Assembly: GCF_900172345.1 (NCBI RefSeq)
Contig: NZ_FWFY01000004.1
Span: forward strand, 1 to 64,000
Length of the DNA: 64,000 nucleotides
Direction: 5' to 3'
Source of the DNA: Limimaricola soesokkakensis
GTDB taxonomy: Bacteria > Pseudomonadota > Alphaproteobacteria > Rhodobacterales > Rhodobacteraceae
Numbering within the stretch: the first letter of the stretch is position 1; the number at the start of each line of letters is the position of its first letter. The notes beneath the pieces are model-generated. The model did not search any database, was not told the DNA's origin, and was given only the letters and a program-made list of their open reading frames with translations. Shown here piece by piece: positions 1 to 7,954 of this stretch. A program made the translations under genes and the position numbers.

Positions 1-29
1 AATAGCCGAATATCGTCCCAGTCGAACAT
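1..29 (-). CDS. LysR-family regulator, N-terminus only (runs off the left end)
   Basis: The complement of positions 27-29 is an ATG. The nine full codons that follow read MFDWDDIRL, the typical opening of many alphaproteobacterial LysR-type regulators. A strong purine-rich ribosome binding site (GGGGGAG) sits about 9 bases upstream. Only nine full codons are visible, so the assignment rests on this short resemblance and on the spacing. It would be divergent from the secreted protein at 177. Confidence 0.4.
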
Positions 30-176
30 GAAACCCACTCCCCCAAGCGCGTCTGCATTCCCGCAGGACGGTTCTGCGACGGATGAGCTACTCGAAAACG
101 GTCTGTCGCATGATCCTCGATGGTAGACCCTGGCGCCGCATGACGCGGCGGCAGGCATTACCTTAAGAGGATAACC

Positions 177-620
177 ATGCTTCGCACAACAATCCTGGCC
201 GCCCTCGCCATGGCAGCTCTCACCCTTCCGGTCGCGGCCGATTCAATCGAGGCTGAAGAGGCGAAGTTGATCGAGGCCTTCGCCCAGGCCCTCGGCGGCG
301 AGGACGATGCGCTCGCGCCGCACCTCGCGGACTCCGCAGTCTACATGCCTTCCACCGGCGGCCGCTTCGAGGGCGCCGAGAGCATCGCAAGGAGCTTGTC
401 AGACTTTCCGGATGTCGCGGATTTCACGGCCGAGATCGACGACAGGGTCCCGCTGGGCGAGGGTCACACGCTCTTTATCGGCACCTACAGCGTGACGCTG
501 CCGCCCGAGATGGGCGGGGCCACGCTGCCGGGCGAATACGTGTTGGTCGCGGAGAACACGCCCGATGGGATGAAGCTCCTGCGCCACGTCGCCTTCCCCG
601 CCCGTGGCGTGGAGCGCTGA
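177..620 (+). CDS. Secreted NTF2-like (SnoaL/DUF4440-type) small protein
   Basis: 147 residues. Residues 1-21 form a clear Sec signal peptide (basic start, hydrophobic core, VAA-type cleavage site). The mature part begins with a helix rich in Glu/Ala, followed by pieces typical of the ketosteroid-isomerase/NTF2 fold ([19 protein letters not shown], then alternating strands). Members of this fold are small cone-shaped enzymes or ligand binders. No catalytic Asp pair can be assigned with confidence, so the substrate is unknown. The start has AGAGGA upstream. The gene lies 61 bases before the sulfotransferase on the same strand and may be co-transcribed with it. Confidence 0.6.
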   Translation: MLRTTILAALAMAALTLPVAADSIEAEEAKLIEAFAQALGGEDDALAPHLADSAVYMPSTGGRFEGAESIARSLSDFPDVADFTAEIDDRVPLGEGHTLFIGTYSVTLPPEMGGATLPGEYVLVAENTPDGMKLLRHVAFPARGVER

Positions 621-681
621 CCAATCTCGCGCGGTGCCGGGCCCGACCACGGCCATGCAGATGCCAAGAAAGGAAACCACC

Positions 682-1596
682 ATGACCACCGCTACGCAGC
701 ACCGGATGCCAGTCAAGACGCGCGAGATGCACAACCATCATTTCGACAGCACGATCTGGAACGACCTCGTGTTTCGCGACGACGACATCGTCATCTCGAC
801 CTATGCCAAGTCCGGCACCACATGGATGCAGCAGATCGTCAGCCAGCTGATCTTCGAGGGTGCGGAGGCGCTACCGGTGGCCGAGATGTCGCCTTGGCTC
901 GATCTGCGGGTGCCGCCCAAGCAAGTCAAGCTGCCGGAGGTCGAGGCCCAGACGCACCGCCGGTTCCTCAAGACTCACCTGCCGGTCGACGCGCTCCGCA
1001 TGTCGTCGAAGGCGAAATACATCTACATCGGCCGGGACGGGCGTGACGTGATGTGGTCGATGCACAACCACCATTCGACCGCCAACCATGCCTGGTATGA
1101 TGCGCTGAACAAGACCCCCGGCCTGGTCGGCCCCGAGATCGGGCCGCCGCACGAGGACCCCGTCGCGTATTTCCGCCACTGGCTCGAGAATGACGGGGCG
1201 CCGTTCTGGCCGTTCTGGGAGAATGTCCGGTCGTGGTGGGAGATCCGCGGCCTGCCCAACGTGCTGATGGTGCACTTCGCCGATCTGAAGCGCGACTTCG
1301 AAGGCGAGTTGGAGCGCATCGCGGCGTTTCTCGAGATCCCCATCCCGGAAGATTCACGCGCGCGGATCATCGAACATTGCTCCTTCGACTACATGAAGTG
1401 CAACGCGGCGGCCTCGGTCCCGCTCGGCGGCGCGTTCTGGGAGGGCGGTGCGCGGAGCTTCATCTACAAGGGCACGAATGGGCGTTGGAAGGACCGGCTG
1501 CCGTCCGACCTATCAGACGCGTATGATCAGCGTGCAGAGCAGGAGCTCGGGAAGGATGCGGCCGCGTGGCTGAAAGAGGGCCGGCAGGTGCGGTAG
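682..1596 (+). CDS. Sulfotransferase (PAPS-dependent, cytosolic aryl/alcohol type)
   Basis: 304 residues from the ATG at 682, chosen because AAGGAAA precedes it; an upstream in-frame extension to 604 overlaps the previous gene. The PAPS 5'-phosphosulfate loop is visible near residues 41-50 ([10 protein letters not shown]). The 3'-phosphate motif follows ([12 protein letters not shown]), and the C-terminal [11 protein letters not shown] matches the GxxGxWK element of the Sulfotransfer_1 family. These enzymes move a sulfuryl group from PAPS to a hydroxyl or amine acceptor; the acceptor cannot be read from sequence. The protein looks full length and cytosolic. No terminator is evident downstream. 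Confidence 0.85.
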   Translation: MTTATQHRMPVKTREMHNHHFDSTIWNDLVFRDDDIVISTYAKSGTTWMQQIVSQLIFEGAEALPVAEMSPWLDLRVPPKQVKLPEVEAQTHRRFLKTHLPVDALRMSSKAKYIYIGRDGRDVMWSMHNHHSTANHAWYDALNKTPGLVGPEIGPPHEDPVAYFRHWLENDGAPFWPFWENVRSWWEIRGLPNVLMVHFADLKRDFEGELERIAAFLEIPIPEDSRARIIEHCSFDYMKCNAAASVPLGGAFWEGGARSFIYKGTNGRWKDRLPSDLSDAYDQRAEQELGKDAAAWLKEGRQVR

Positions 1597-1767
1597 TTCA
1601 TAAATCTTGCCATTGCGGTGCAGGCCAATCGGAGCGTCGTGAATGAGGTCGGCACCGCTTGGTATCTCGAGCGTGCTCTCGGTCCGCCTTGGACGACCGG
1701 TCGCTTCGCTAAGGGGATGTCGCAGATCGGCCAATTCAGTCATTCGCTTATGCCGCAGCGAATGACT

Positions 1768-2012
1768 GCTTCCCGCCGTTCTTACCCGTAGCTTGGCAGG
1801 CACAGCACCTATCAAGCGCTCGCAGCGAGGGGTGGGAATGTCCGTTCAGGGGATCTCAGTCCGGACTGCGGCAACGGTCCGGGATTTACTGTTCAACACG
1901 TCCTTTTCGCCTACTCCAGCCAGTGAGGTCATCTCTTACAAATAGCCTTCGAGTGCTGCTTTCGAATGGTCGGATGCACTGTGGCACAGCTTGTGACACA
2001 GAAGGCGTTTTG
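1768..2012 (+). repeat. 245-bp direct repeat, left copy
   Basis: This stretch matches 35591-35835 in the same orientation with about 8 mismatches and no gaps by eye (about 97 percent). Weaker AT-rich similarity continues to about 2092 and 35929. The copy contains no open frame and carries a tandem palindrome at 1979-2001. In this copy the next coding remnant is an integrase N-terminus; at the right copy it is a putative metalloprotease gene. The rest of 1597-2231 shows nothing else supportable. Confidence 0.9.
1979..2001. promoter_or_regulatory. Tandem 11-bp palindromes (CTGTGGCACAG and TTGTGACACAG)
   Basis: Two CTGTG-N-CACAG palindromes sit 12 bases apart, the second with one mismatch in this copy. 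Both are perfect in the right repeat copy at 35802-35824. The arrangement suggests a dimeric DNA-binding protein occupying two neighbouring sites, either a regulator or a recombinase. No binding protein can be named. Confidence 0.4.
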
Positions 2013-2231
2013 CATGCCCGGCGATTGACATCATATACTCCGTTATGCCATATTTTTAATTTATATCAGTAACTTAGTATAGAATCCTACCACCCCAGCC
2101 AGGTTTTCTCCAAGTCATTGATATTGTTGATGCCCCGAAACGTGACTGGGGATGTCATACAGAGCTGTCACACCACGGTGCAGCACTGGATGACGGGGAT
2201 CTCGGACGGCCTGCTCTCGATGGAGGGCGGC

Positions 2232-2429
2232 ATGACCGCAATGAACCATGTCTTCCGAAGAGGCGCCGTCTATACGTGGCGCCGTCAACTGCTTCGCACG
2301 CTGGTCCGGCGTGGAGCGCTTGGCGTGCTGCAGCTGAGCTTACAAACCTGTGGATTACCGGCCGCCAAGCGCCTCGCCGCTATTGTGACATCGCAGAGCG
2401 GAGCTGTATCTTGGGCCATGAAACCCTGA
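2232..2429 (+). pseudogene. N-terminal stump of a tyrosine-type site-specific integrase
   Basis: From the ATG at 2232 (GGAGGG just upstream) the frame reads MTAMNHVFRRGAVYTWRRQL and continues with TAKR-like text (LPAAKRLAAIVTSQSGAV). This resembles the opening domain of Rhodobacterales phage-type integrases (FRRG..Y..RR, DUF6538-like, from memory). The frame stops two bases before the left end of the IS3-family element, so the rest of the gene is gone. It may derive from an integrase related to the truncated one at 14.6 kb, but the two pieces do not overlap enough to prove this. Confidence 0.5.
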
Positions 2430-2460
2430 GCTGCCCCACCTGAGTGCTCCAGATTAATTG

Positions 2461-2890
2461 TTAGTGCATGGTCGGCCTCCAGTCGACGGGCACGACGATT
2501 TCCGGCGCGGGCGGGCAGTTGCCCAAGGCACTGTGGGGCCGGACGGTGTTGTAGTGCTTCCGCCATCGCTCGATCAGGATCTGGGCCTCGCGCAGCGTGC
2601 AGAAGATCTCTCCGTCGAGCTGCTCGTTGCGGAAGCGGGCGTTGAAGCTCTCGCAGTAGCCGTTCTCCCATGGCGATCCGGGTTCGATGAAGGCGGTCTT
2701 GGCGCCTACGGCTTCGATCCAGTCCCGCACCTTCGTGGCCACGAATTCGAGGCCGTTGTCGGAGCGAATGAACTCGGGCGGCCCGCGCAGGATGAACAGG
2801 TCCGTCAGGACATCCACCACGTCGGTGGAGTCGAGCTTCCTGTCGACGCGGATCATCAGCGCCTCCTTCGTGAACTCGTCACTCGCCATT
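2461..2890 (-). pseudogene. IS3-family OrfB transposase, C-terminal part
   Basis: The frame from about 2890 down to the stop at 2461 reads DEFTKEALMIRV and onward through the rve-type catalytic core. RSDNGLEF holds the second Asp of the DDE triad. ENGYCESFNARFRNE holds the final Glu, and YNTVRPHSAL is the classical IS3 C-terminal motif. Upstream of DEFTKEAL the frame enters foreign sequence at the IS1111-type insertion. About 100-120 residues between this part and the N-terminal fragment near 4.3 kb are missing, including the first catalytic Asp. Confidence 0.85.
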
Positions 2891-2918
2891 GTGCTCGAAC
2901 CATTTATGGATGGCTCCC

Positions 2919-3164
2919 GCGTGGCAAGGGCTTCTGTGGCGTTCCGGCGACTGGTCGGTTGCGGCCATTTATTCGGCGTCGAGATTGCAGCTCGAAGGCT
3001 GCGCGCCTTGATGAAACTCCGCGTCTCGCCTTTGATCCCGATCAATGGCACGCGCTCGAAGGCGCTCCGGTCCGAACAGGGTATTCCGGCGATATGTCCC
3101 TCAGTTGGCCATCATGCCACCTTGCACCTCACCATTTCGTCCGAGGCCAAGGGCCTCGTAGCTC
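2919..3164 (-). ncRNA. Candidate bridge-RNA region of the IS1111-like element
   Basis: Between the transposase stop and the subterminal repeat lie about 245 bases without a convincing gene. In IS1111-subgroup elements the non-coding RNA that guides donor and target recognition is encoded downstream of the transposase, so this is the expected place. No secondary structure was computed; the call rests on position and element type only. Confidence 0.3.
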
Positions 3165-4178
3165 TCAGGCTGCGCGCACGGCCTCGTATTCCGTCCCATT
3201 TCTCAGCAGTGCCCAGATGATCCGGGCCATGCGGTTGGCCAAGGCGATGGCGGCCTGCTTCGCGGTCTTCCGCTGCAAAATCCGCCACAACCAGTCCTCG
3301 CCAGGCTGCCCCCGTCGGCGAGACGTGATGACGCCCATGGCGCCAAGATACAGCAGACGACGCAGGTAGCGATTGCCCATCTTCGAGATGCGTCCCAGCC
3401 GTTCCTTGCCGCCGCTCGAATGCGGCTTTGGCGTCAAACCGAGCCAGGCGGACAGATCGCGCGAGGTCCGGAAGCTCGTCACGTCTGGCAAGGTCGCCAC
3501 CAGCGCGGTTGCGGTGATCGGGCCGATGCCGGGGACGGTCTGAAGTCTCTGTGCCGGTGCGCTGGCCTCAGCCTCACGGCGGATCTCCCGGGTCAGCTCA
3601 TCGATCTTCTCCTTGGTCTGAAAGAACTGCTCGGCCAGCAGGCGGAGCGGCTGTCGCGCAGAAGCCGGACGATCGGCGCGGTCTCCGGCCTCCAGCAGCC
3701 TGCCGATGTTGTGGACGCCCTTGGCCACGACGATGCCGAACTCGCCCAGTTGGGCCCGGATGGCATTGGTGATCTGCGTGAGCTAACGGACCAGGAACTC
3801 GCGGGCCTTGTGGCAGAGCAGCAGCGCCTGCGTCTCCTCGCTCTTCACCGGAACGAAGCGCATCGAGGGCCGTGTGACCGCCTCGCAGATCGCGGCCGCG
3901 TCGGCCCGGTCAGTCTTGCCGCGCCGAACATACGGTTTGACGTAGGACGGTGGCATCAGGCGAACATCATGGCCGAACCGGCCAAGGGCGCGGGCCCAGT
4001 GATGGGATCCGGCGCAGGCTTCCATCCCGACGAGGCAGGGTGGCAGGTTCTGGAAGAACTCGAGCATCTGGCTGCGCCGCAGCTGACGCCTGAGAACGAC
4101 GGCGCCCTCGGCATCAACGCCGTGAAGCTGGAAGACCGATTTGGCGAGATCGACGCCGATCGTGATAGGCTGTTCCAT
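3165..4178 (-). pseudogene. IS110-family transposase with one in-frame TAG
   Basis: A single frame of 338 codons runs from the ATG at 4178 to the TGA at 3165, interrupted only by TAG at 3783-3785 (codon 132). The N-terminal half shows the RuvC-like DEDD domain (GVDLAKSVF, GMEAC, KTDRADAAAI). The C-terminal half shows the Transposase_20 region (VPGIGPITATALVA) and the Ser-containing SSGGKERLGRISKMGNRYLR. Total length is normal for the family (about 330-340). The substitution is probably Gln-to-amber, leaving the protein split unless suppressed. Confidence 0.85.
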
Positions 4179-4261
4179 GGATGGCTCCCTTCATGGGTTC
4201 AGCATGACAGCACCCAATGTGGCACATTGCGATGCCGGGAGCGGGAGCCATCCACTCCATC

Positions 4262-4385
4262 AATGGCGGACAAGGCTCGCTGCCAAGCGACTGCCGCACA
4301 TGGTCGATGCATTGGCGGCGGCGCGAGGGGCGCAGGGGCTTCGCCCGTACAAGCCTGAAACGGTCCCCCGGACCGTTTCCGTGAC
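4262..4385 (-). pseudogene. IS3-family OrfB transposase, N-terminal fragment
   Basis: In the frame shifted relative to OrfA, the minus strand reads RRRQCIDHVRQSLGSE, the usual start of IS3 OrfB (SPARRRxCIDHV). The match ends at the IS1111-like insertion boundary. Together with 2461-2890 it represents the two outer pieces of one transposase gene. Confidence 0.65.
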
Positions 4386-4664
4386 AGTCCTCACTCCCCG
4401 CGCCGCCTCGGCCAGGATGAGCTTGTCGAGCGTCAGGTCGGAGACCGCCCGTCGAAGCCGCTGGTTCTCCTACTCGAGCTCCTTCAGCCGCTTCAGCTGA
4501 GACCGGCTCATGCCGCCGTATTGCCGCCGCCACCTGTAGTAGCTCTGCTGTGTGATCCCGACCTGACGCACTGCATCGGCAACCGGCATGCCTTGGCCGT
4601 GCAGCACCTCGATCTGCCGCAGCTTCAGCACGATGTCCTTGGGCTTCTCGCGCTTTCCACCCAT
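4386..4664 (-). pseudogene. IS3-family OrfA (HTH) with in-frame TAG
   Basis: The ATG at 4664 follows a GGAGGGG site. The frame reads a HTH_Tnp_1-type domain (DIVLKLRQIEVLHGQGM, then GITQQSYYRWRRQYGG) and stops at TAG 4470-4472 after KRLKELE. The next codons in the same frame (ENQRLRRAVSDLTLDKLILA) are the expected leucine-zipper part of OrfA, so a Lys-to-amber change is likely. Without read-through the OrfAB fusion cannot form. Confidence 0.8.
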
Positions 4665-4773
4665 CGCTTCGTCCCCTCCTGACGAGATAAATCTATCTCA
4701 GTGGGCGGAGCACTTCAGTGGGGGCAAACCAACTGCGCAACCCAAGTCAATCACTGCGGCGGGCAACGGAGAA

Positions 4774-5319
4774 TTACGCAGCACTCTTCCATTTTGCGGG
4801 GGTAACGTAAACGATGCTCTCATCAACACTGACCATCACATCGCCGTCCTGAATATTGATCTGGAGCTTCATCGCGCGGCTTGCCAGTTTTGCCAGAGCG
4901 CCTGTGTCGGTCGCGGAGAAACTTATTACCTGAAGATTATCAAAACGGGTGGTGCTGTTTTTCATCTTGTCCCACCACATATCGGCAGTCCTGCCACCAT
5001 AGGGATAGACAATCACCTTGGAGGCCTTGCTACAGGATTGACGCATCACCTTCTCGCTTGGAAGACCCAAGGCCACCCACACATCAAGCTCGCCGCTCAG
5101 ACTTTTCTGCCAGATGTCTGGCTCGTCATCCGTTGAAAGCCCCTTCGTCATTTCCAAGTGCTCATGAGCATTTAGCGCAAAAGCGACAATGCGCACCATC
5201 AGCCGTTCATCCGTCTCTGAGGGATGCTTGGCAATGGTTAGTTTGTGGGTCTCATAATAGTGACGATCCATGTCTGAGATTGAAATTTCAGCTTTGTAAA
5301 TGGTGGCATTTTGCGCCAT
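4774..5319 (-). CDS. yaeQ: YaeQ family protein
   Basis: 181 residues from the ATG at 5319, the same length as E. coli YaeQ; a longer in-frame start at 5424 is unsupported. It matches the family from the first residues (MAQNATIYKAEISISDMDR) through KHPSETDERLMVRI, KGLSTDDEPDIW, DVWVALGLPSEK, ADMWWDKM and the C-terminal LQINIQDGDVMVSVD. YaeQ adopts a PD-(D/E)XK nuclease-like fold. It was linked to suppression of RfaH loss, but its molecular role is unsettled. The gene sits alone between an IS3 end and a solo IS end, suggesting cargo of an old insertion. Confidence 0.9.
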   Translation of the reverse strand: MAQNATIYKAEISISDMDRHYYETHKLTIAKHPSETDERLMVRIVAFALNAHEHLEMTKGLSTDDEPDIWQKSLSGELDVWVALGLPSEKVMRQSCSKASKVIVYPYGGRTADMWWDKMKNSTTRFDNLQVISFSATDTGALAKLASRAMKLQINIQDGDVMVSVDESIVYVTPAKWKSAA

Positions 5320-5424
5320 GATTTGTCCCAGATCTCCAAAGATTGGGATGCCTACTCCCTCTGGCGACCTTTGAAAAGCAGACACGATGGCCGGGCCTGA
5401 TCGGAGTCGGAGATGTGTTGCCAA

Positions 5425-5788
5425 GCTTCGTGACGTGACGGATCAGCATGGTTGGCCCCTCACGATTATCCTTGGCTGCATTGCGCGCTCACGGCGAACA
5501 GCAAGAAGCGTCCGCGAAGCCGTCGCCCGCGGGGTTCGCAGCGAATGACGGCTCTCCGCCCTCTTTTCCGAGTGCCTTCGCAGCCGCAGCGCAAATCGAG
5601 CACTCGCGGCGAACGGCAGGAAGCTCCCGCATAGCCGACCAACACGGTTTGCGGACACCCCCTAAATCTCTCAGTGGGCGGAGCGCTTCATGGGGGGCAG
5701 GACACCGGCGAACTGGTGCTGAATGTGGTCTTGGAACCAAGACGTACCCTTAACCCTCCCGAAGACTGCACGGAAAACCCTTCGAGCC
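5425..5788. other. Non-coding relic region with an imperfect internal repeat
   Basis: No credible gene was found. Two imperfect copies of a roughly 38-base unit occur at about 5485-5522 and 5600-5637 (GCGCTCACGGCGAACAGCAA against GCACTCGCGGCGAACGGCAG, continuing similarly). A solo IS end follows at 5663-5699. The region separates yaeQ from the catabolic cluster and looks like rearrangement debris. Confidence 0.4.
5663..5699. repeat. Solo end of the same IS3-type element
   Basis: This 37-base piece (TCTCAGTGGGCGGAGCGCTT core, ending GGGGGGCA) matches the right end of the IS3 element at 4689-4726 in the same orientation with a few differences. No transposase accompanies it. It is best read as the leftover end of a second copy removed by deletion. 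Confidence 0.75.
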
Positions 5789-6682
5789 TCAAGCGTTCGC
5801 CGCCACCGACGACTTGCTACGAACCGGTTCGGCCTCATCCACGACCGGGCTGGCGCAGATGCCAATGCCCTCTATCTCGATTTCGACTGTCTCGCCCGAG
5901 CGCAACCAGCGCGGCGGCGTTTTGGCGTGACCCACGCCCGGCGGCGTGCCCATGGCAATATGATCGCCCGGCTGCAAAGTAGTATATTCTGAGATGATCG
6001 CAATCGCCCGGGCGACCGGCCAGATCATGTTGGCGGTGTTTGATCGTTGCAATATCTCGGATCCGACACGGCTTTCGATCGAGAGCCCTGACGCGCCCTC
6101 GGGCAACTCGTCGGGAGTGACAACGAAAGGACCGATGGCGCCGGTGTCGTCAAAGTTCTTGCCCGGTGTCCACTGGTGCGTCTTGCGCTGGTAGTCCCGG
6201 ATCGAACCGTCGTTGAAGACCGTGTAGCCGAACACATGCGAGAGCGCTTCCTCTTCGGCGATGTGCCGACCGCCCTGCCCGATGATCACCATCAGCTCGG
6301 CCTCGTAGTCGAGCTTCTCCGAACAACGTGGAAGCACCATCGGCGCGCCGGCAGCCATGATCGACTTTGGTCCCCGCATGAAGAGCGCCGGGTAGTCGGG
6401 AATATCGTAACCGCCCTCCTTGATGTGTTCGATATAGTTCAGACCCATGCATATGATGCTAGGCGGGCGACGAACCGGCAGGCTTGGCGTCACATGCGAC
6501 ACCGGGACGCCGGGGCCGAGATCCACCGCCCCGGCAATCTGCTGCAGCAATCTGGGGTTGCCGATCAGCCCAGCCAGATCCTCCCCCACCCCGTCAAAAC
6601 GCTCGCTGAGGTTATATGCGCGCGCGTCGCGAACCAAATGAACTGCAGGGCCGCTTTCGGTGACACCTACCAGAAAACGCAT
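5789..6682 (-). CDS. Fumarylacetoacetate hydrolase (FAH) family protein
   Basis: 297 residues from the ATG at 6682 (AGGGAG about 8 bases upstream). The C-terminal FAH fold is evident. ICMGLNYIEHIKE opens the domain. Metal-binding acidic residues lie in LDYEAELMVIIG and FNDGSIRDYQ, and GTPPGVG is the conserved loop near the end. FAH-family enzymes cleave or decarboxylate acylpyruvates and related 2-oxo acids with Mg2+. It is probably the last gene of the minus-strand catabolic operon, 269 bases beyond the ketopantoate-reductase-like gene. A second FAH paralogue is at 13833. The exact substrate is unknown. Confidence 0.88.
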   Translation of the reverse strand: MRFLVGVTESGPAVHLVRDARAYNLSERFDGVGEDLAGLIGNPRLLQQIAGAVDLGPGVPVSHVTPSLPVRRPPSIICMGLNYIEHIKEGGYDIPDYPALFMRGPKSIMAAGAPMVLPRCSEKLDYEAELMVIIGQGGRHIAEEEALSHVFGYTVFNDGSIRDYQRKTHQWTPGKNFDDTGAIGPFVVTPDELPEGASGLSIESRVGSEILQRSNTANMIWPVARAIAIISEYTTLQPGDHIAMGTPPGVGHAKTPPRWLRSGETVEIEIEGIGICASPVVDEAEPVRSKSSVAANA

Positions 6683-6951
6683 GGTCAACTCCCTAATTCC
6701 TAATGACTTTCGGCAACCGCTATCGCGAAATGCCTTGCTGTCGGACGTGGTAGAGATCGCGGCTTTACGAGATCAAGTGGTTAGACGTCCTTATGACTGC
6801 GCTTCGACCGATGCCCCTCTGCGAAAGGGAGCGAGCAAGGCCGAGCAGATGCGCCGCGCTGACATGGAGACGCGGCCTCCTTGCTGCGTGCTCATGTGAA
6901 ACCGGGCTGCGGCGGCTGGCCCCTGGCAAGCGCGCACTTCGAAAACCATGC

Positions 6952-7932
6952 TCAAGGCAGCAGGCCCGCCACCCGTGCCCTCAGCGTCACAAGCGCATGC
7001 ACCGTGTCGATGGTCGGCGTGGGTTGCCCGACGATCCGCCCCAGTTCGCGCACCGACCCGACCAAGGCTTCGATTTCCATAGGCCGTGCAGCGTCGATAT
7101 CCTGCAGCATTGAGGTCCGATGCGCACCGACGGCCGCCCCGCCCGCAATCCGCCGATCCACGTCGATCGGAAAGCTCACGCCTAATGCTTCGGCGATCGT
7201 TTGCGCCTCCAGCATCATCCGCCGCGCCACCTCCCGCGTCCCCTCGTCGGTGCAGAGCACATCCAGCGTTGCATGGGTCAGCGCCGAGATCGGGTTAAAC
7301 GATAGGTTGCCCCACAGCTTGATCCAGATTTCGTCGCGAAGCTTTGGTCGCACCGGCGCCTTCAGCCCCGCATCCTGCAGCACGCGCGAAAGACGCAGCG
7401 CACGCTCCGATTTCGAGCCGTCGGGTTCCCCGAGCGAGAACCGGTTGCCTTCGATATGGCGCACTGTGCCTGGTGTGCTGACCTCGGCCGCCGGGTAGAC
7501 GACGCAACCCAGCACCCGGTCGGGCCCCAGCCCCGACCACTGCACGCCGCCAGGGTCGACCGTCTTGAGACGGGTGCCTTCGAGGGGGCCGCCGAACTTG
7601 TGAAAATACCACCACGGCAAACCGTTCACGCCGCTCACGATCGTCGTGTCCTTGCCGATCAGGGGTCGCATCGCGCCGACCACCGCGGGCACGGAATGCG
7701 CCTTGAGCGTGACGATGACGTAGTCCTGTATCCCCAACTCAGCAGGATCGGCGCTGGCCTTTACCGGCACGGTGATCGGCTCCGCCGCCTCCTCGATCAG
7801 CGTCAGCCCGCGGCTCTGGATCGCCGCCAGGTGCGGGCCGCGGGCGACGAGGCTCACGTCGGCCCCCGCCTGAGCGAGCTTCGCCCCCATGTAGCCGCCG
7901 ATGGCACCGGCCCCAAAAATGCAAATCTTCAT
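6952..7932 (-). CDS. Ketopantoate reductase (PanE/ApbA) family oxidoreductase
   Basis: 326 residues. The N-terminus MKICIFGAGAIGGYMGAKLA is the NADP-binding GxGxxG fold of the family. The conserved Lys (TLKAHSV) and the helical C-terminal ApbA_C domain (KLWGNLSFNPISALT, with KLWGN-x-NPI) follow. PanE proper reduces 2-dehydropantoate, but these operon-embedded paralogues usually act on other 2-oxo acids. The gene lies 22 bases downstream of the acyl-CoA ligase gene, supporting a catabolic rather than biosynthetic role. Confidence 0.88.
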   Translation of the reverse strand: MKICIFGAGAIGGYMGAKLAQAGADVSLVARGPHLAAIQSRGLTLIEEAAEPITVPVKASADPAELGIQDYVIVTLKAHSVPAVVGAMRPLIGKDTTIVSGVNGLPWWYFHKFGGPLEGTRLKTVDPGGVQWSGLGPDRVLGCVVYPAAEVSTPGTVRHIEGNRFSLGEPDGSKSERALRLSRVLQDAGLKAPVRPKLRDEIWIKLWGNLSFNPISALTHATLDVLCTDEGTREVARRMMLEAQTIAEALGVSFPIDVDRRIAGGAAVGAHRTSMLQDIDAARPMEIEALVGSVRELGRIVGQPTPTIDTVHALVTLRARVAGLLP

Positions 7933-7954
7933 GTATCCCCCGCCCCGACCGCGG

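Larger units (their letters stand above)
2895..4262 (-). mobile_element. IS110-family (IS1111-like) insertion element inside the IS3 element
   Basis: It encodes an IS110-type DEDD/serine transposase on the minus strand. Subterminal inverted repeats GGATGGCTCCC (2908-2918) and GGGAGCCATCC (4243-4253) flank the transposase. A third direct copy, GGATGGCTCCC at 4180-4190, overlaps the transposase start. Subterminal inverted repeats of about 7-17 bp and a long non-coding stretch beyond the transposase stop are features of the IS1111 subgroup. The exact ends are estimated from where IS3 homology resumes (about 2890 and about 4262). Confidence 0.7.
2432..4726 (-). mobile_element. IS3-family insertion sequence, interrupted and dead
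   Basis: The ends are imperfect inverted repeats: TGCCCCACCTGAGTGCTCC reading in from 2432, and TGCCCCCACTGAAGTGCTCC reading in from 4726 on the other strand. Inside, on the minus strand, lie an OrfA (HTH transposase) and both ends of an OrfB (DDE integrase). The centre of OrfB is replaced by an IS110/IS1111-type element. No matching 3-4 bp target duplication is evident at the outer ends. OrfA carries an internal TAG, so the element cannot move by itself. Confidence 0.85.

Noticed and set aside
604-681. Longer sulfotransferase start at 604
   Set aside because: It would overlap the preceding gene and lacks a ribosome site; ATG 682 has AAGGAAA and begins where family members begin.
2013-2092. 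A sigma70 promoter (TTGACA and TATACT) in the tail of the left repeat
   Set aside because: The two hexamers are only a few bases apart, far less than a 16-18 base spacer; no good -10 box at the right distance.
5485-5637. Possible CRISPR-like array in the repeated units near 5.5 kb
   Set aside because: Only two imperfect copies, with no spacers of regular length and no cas genes.
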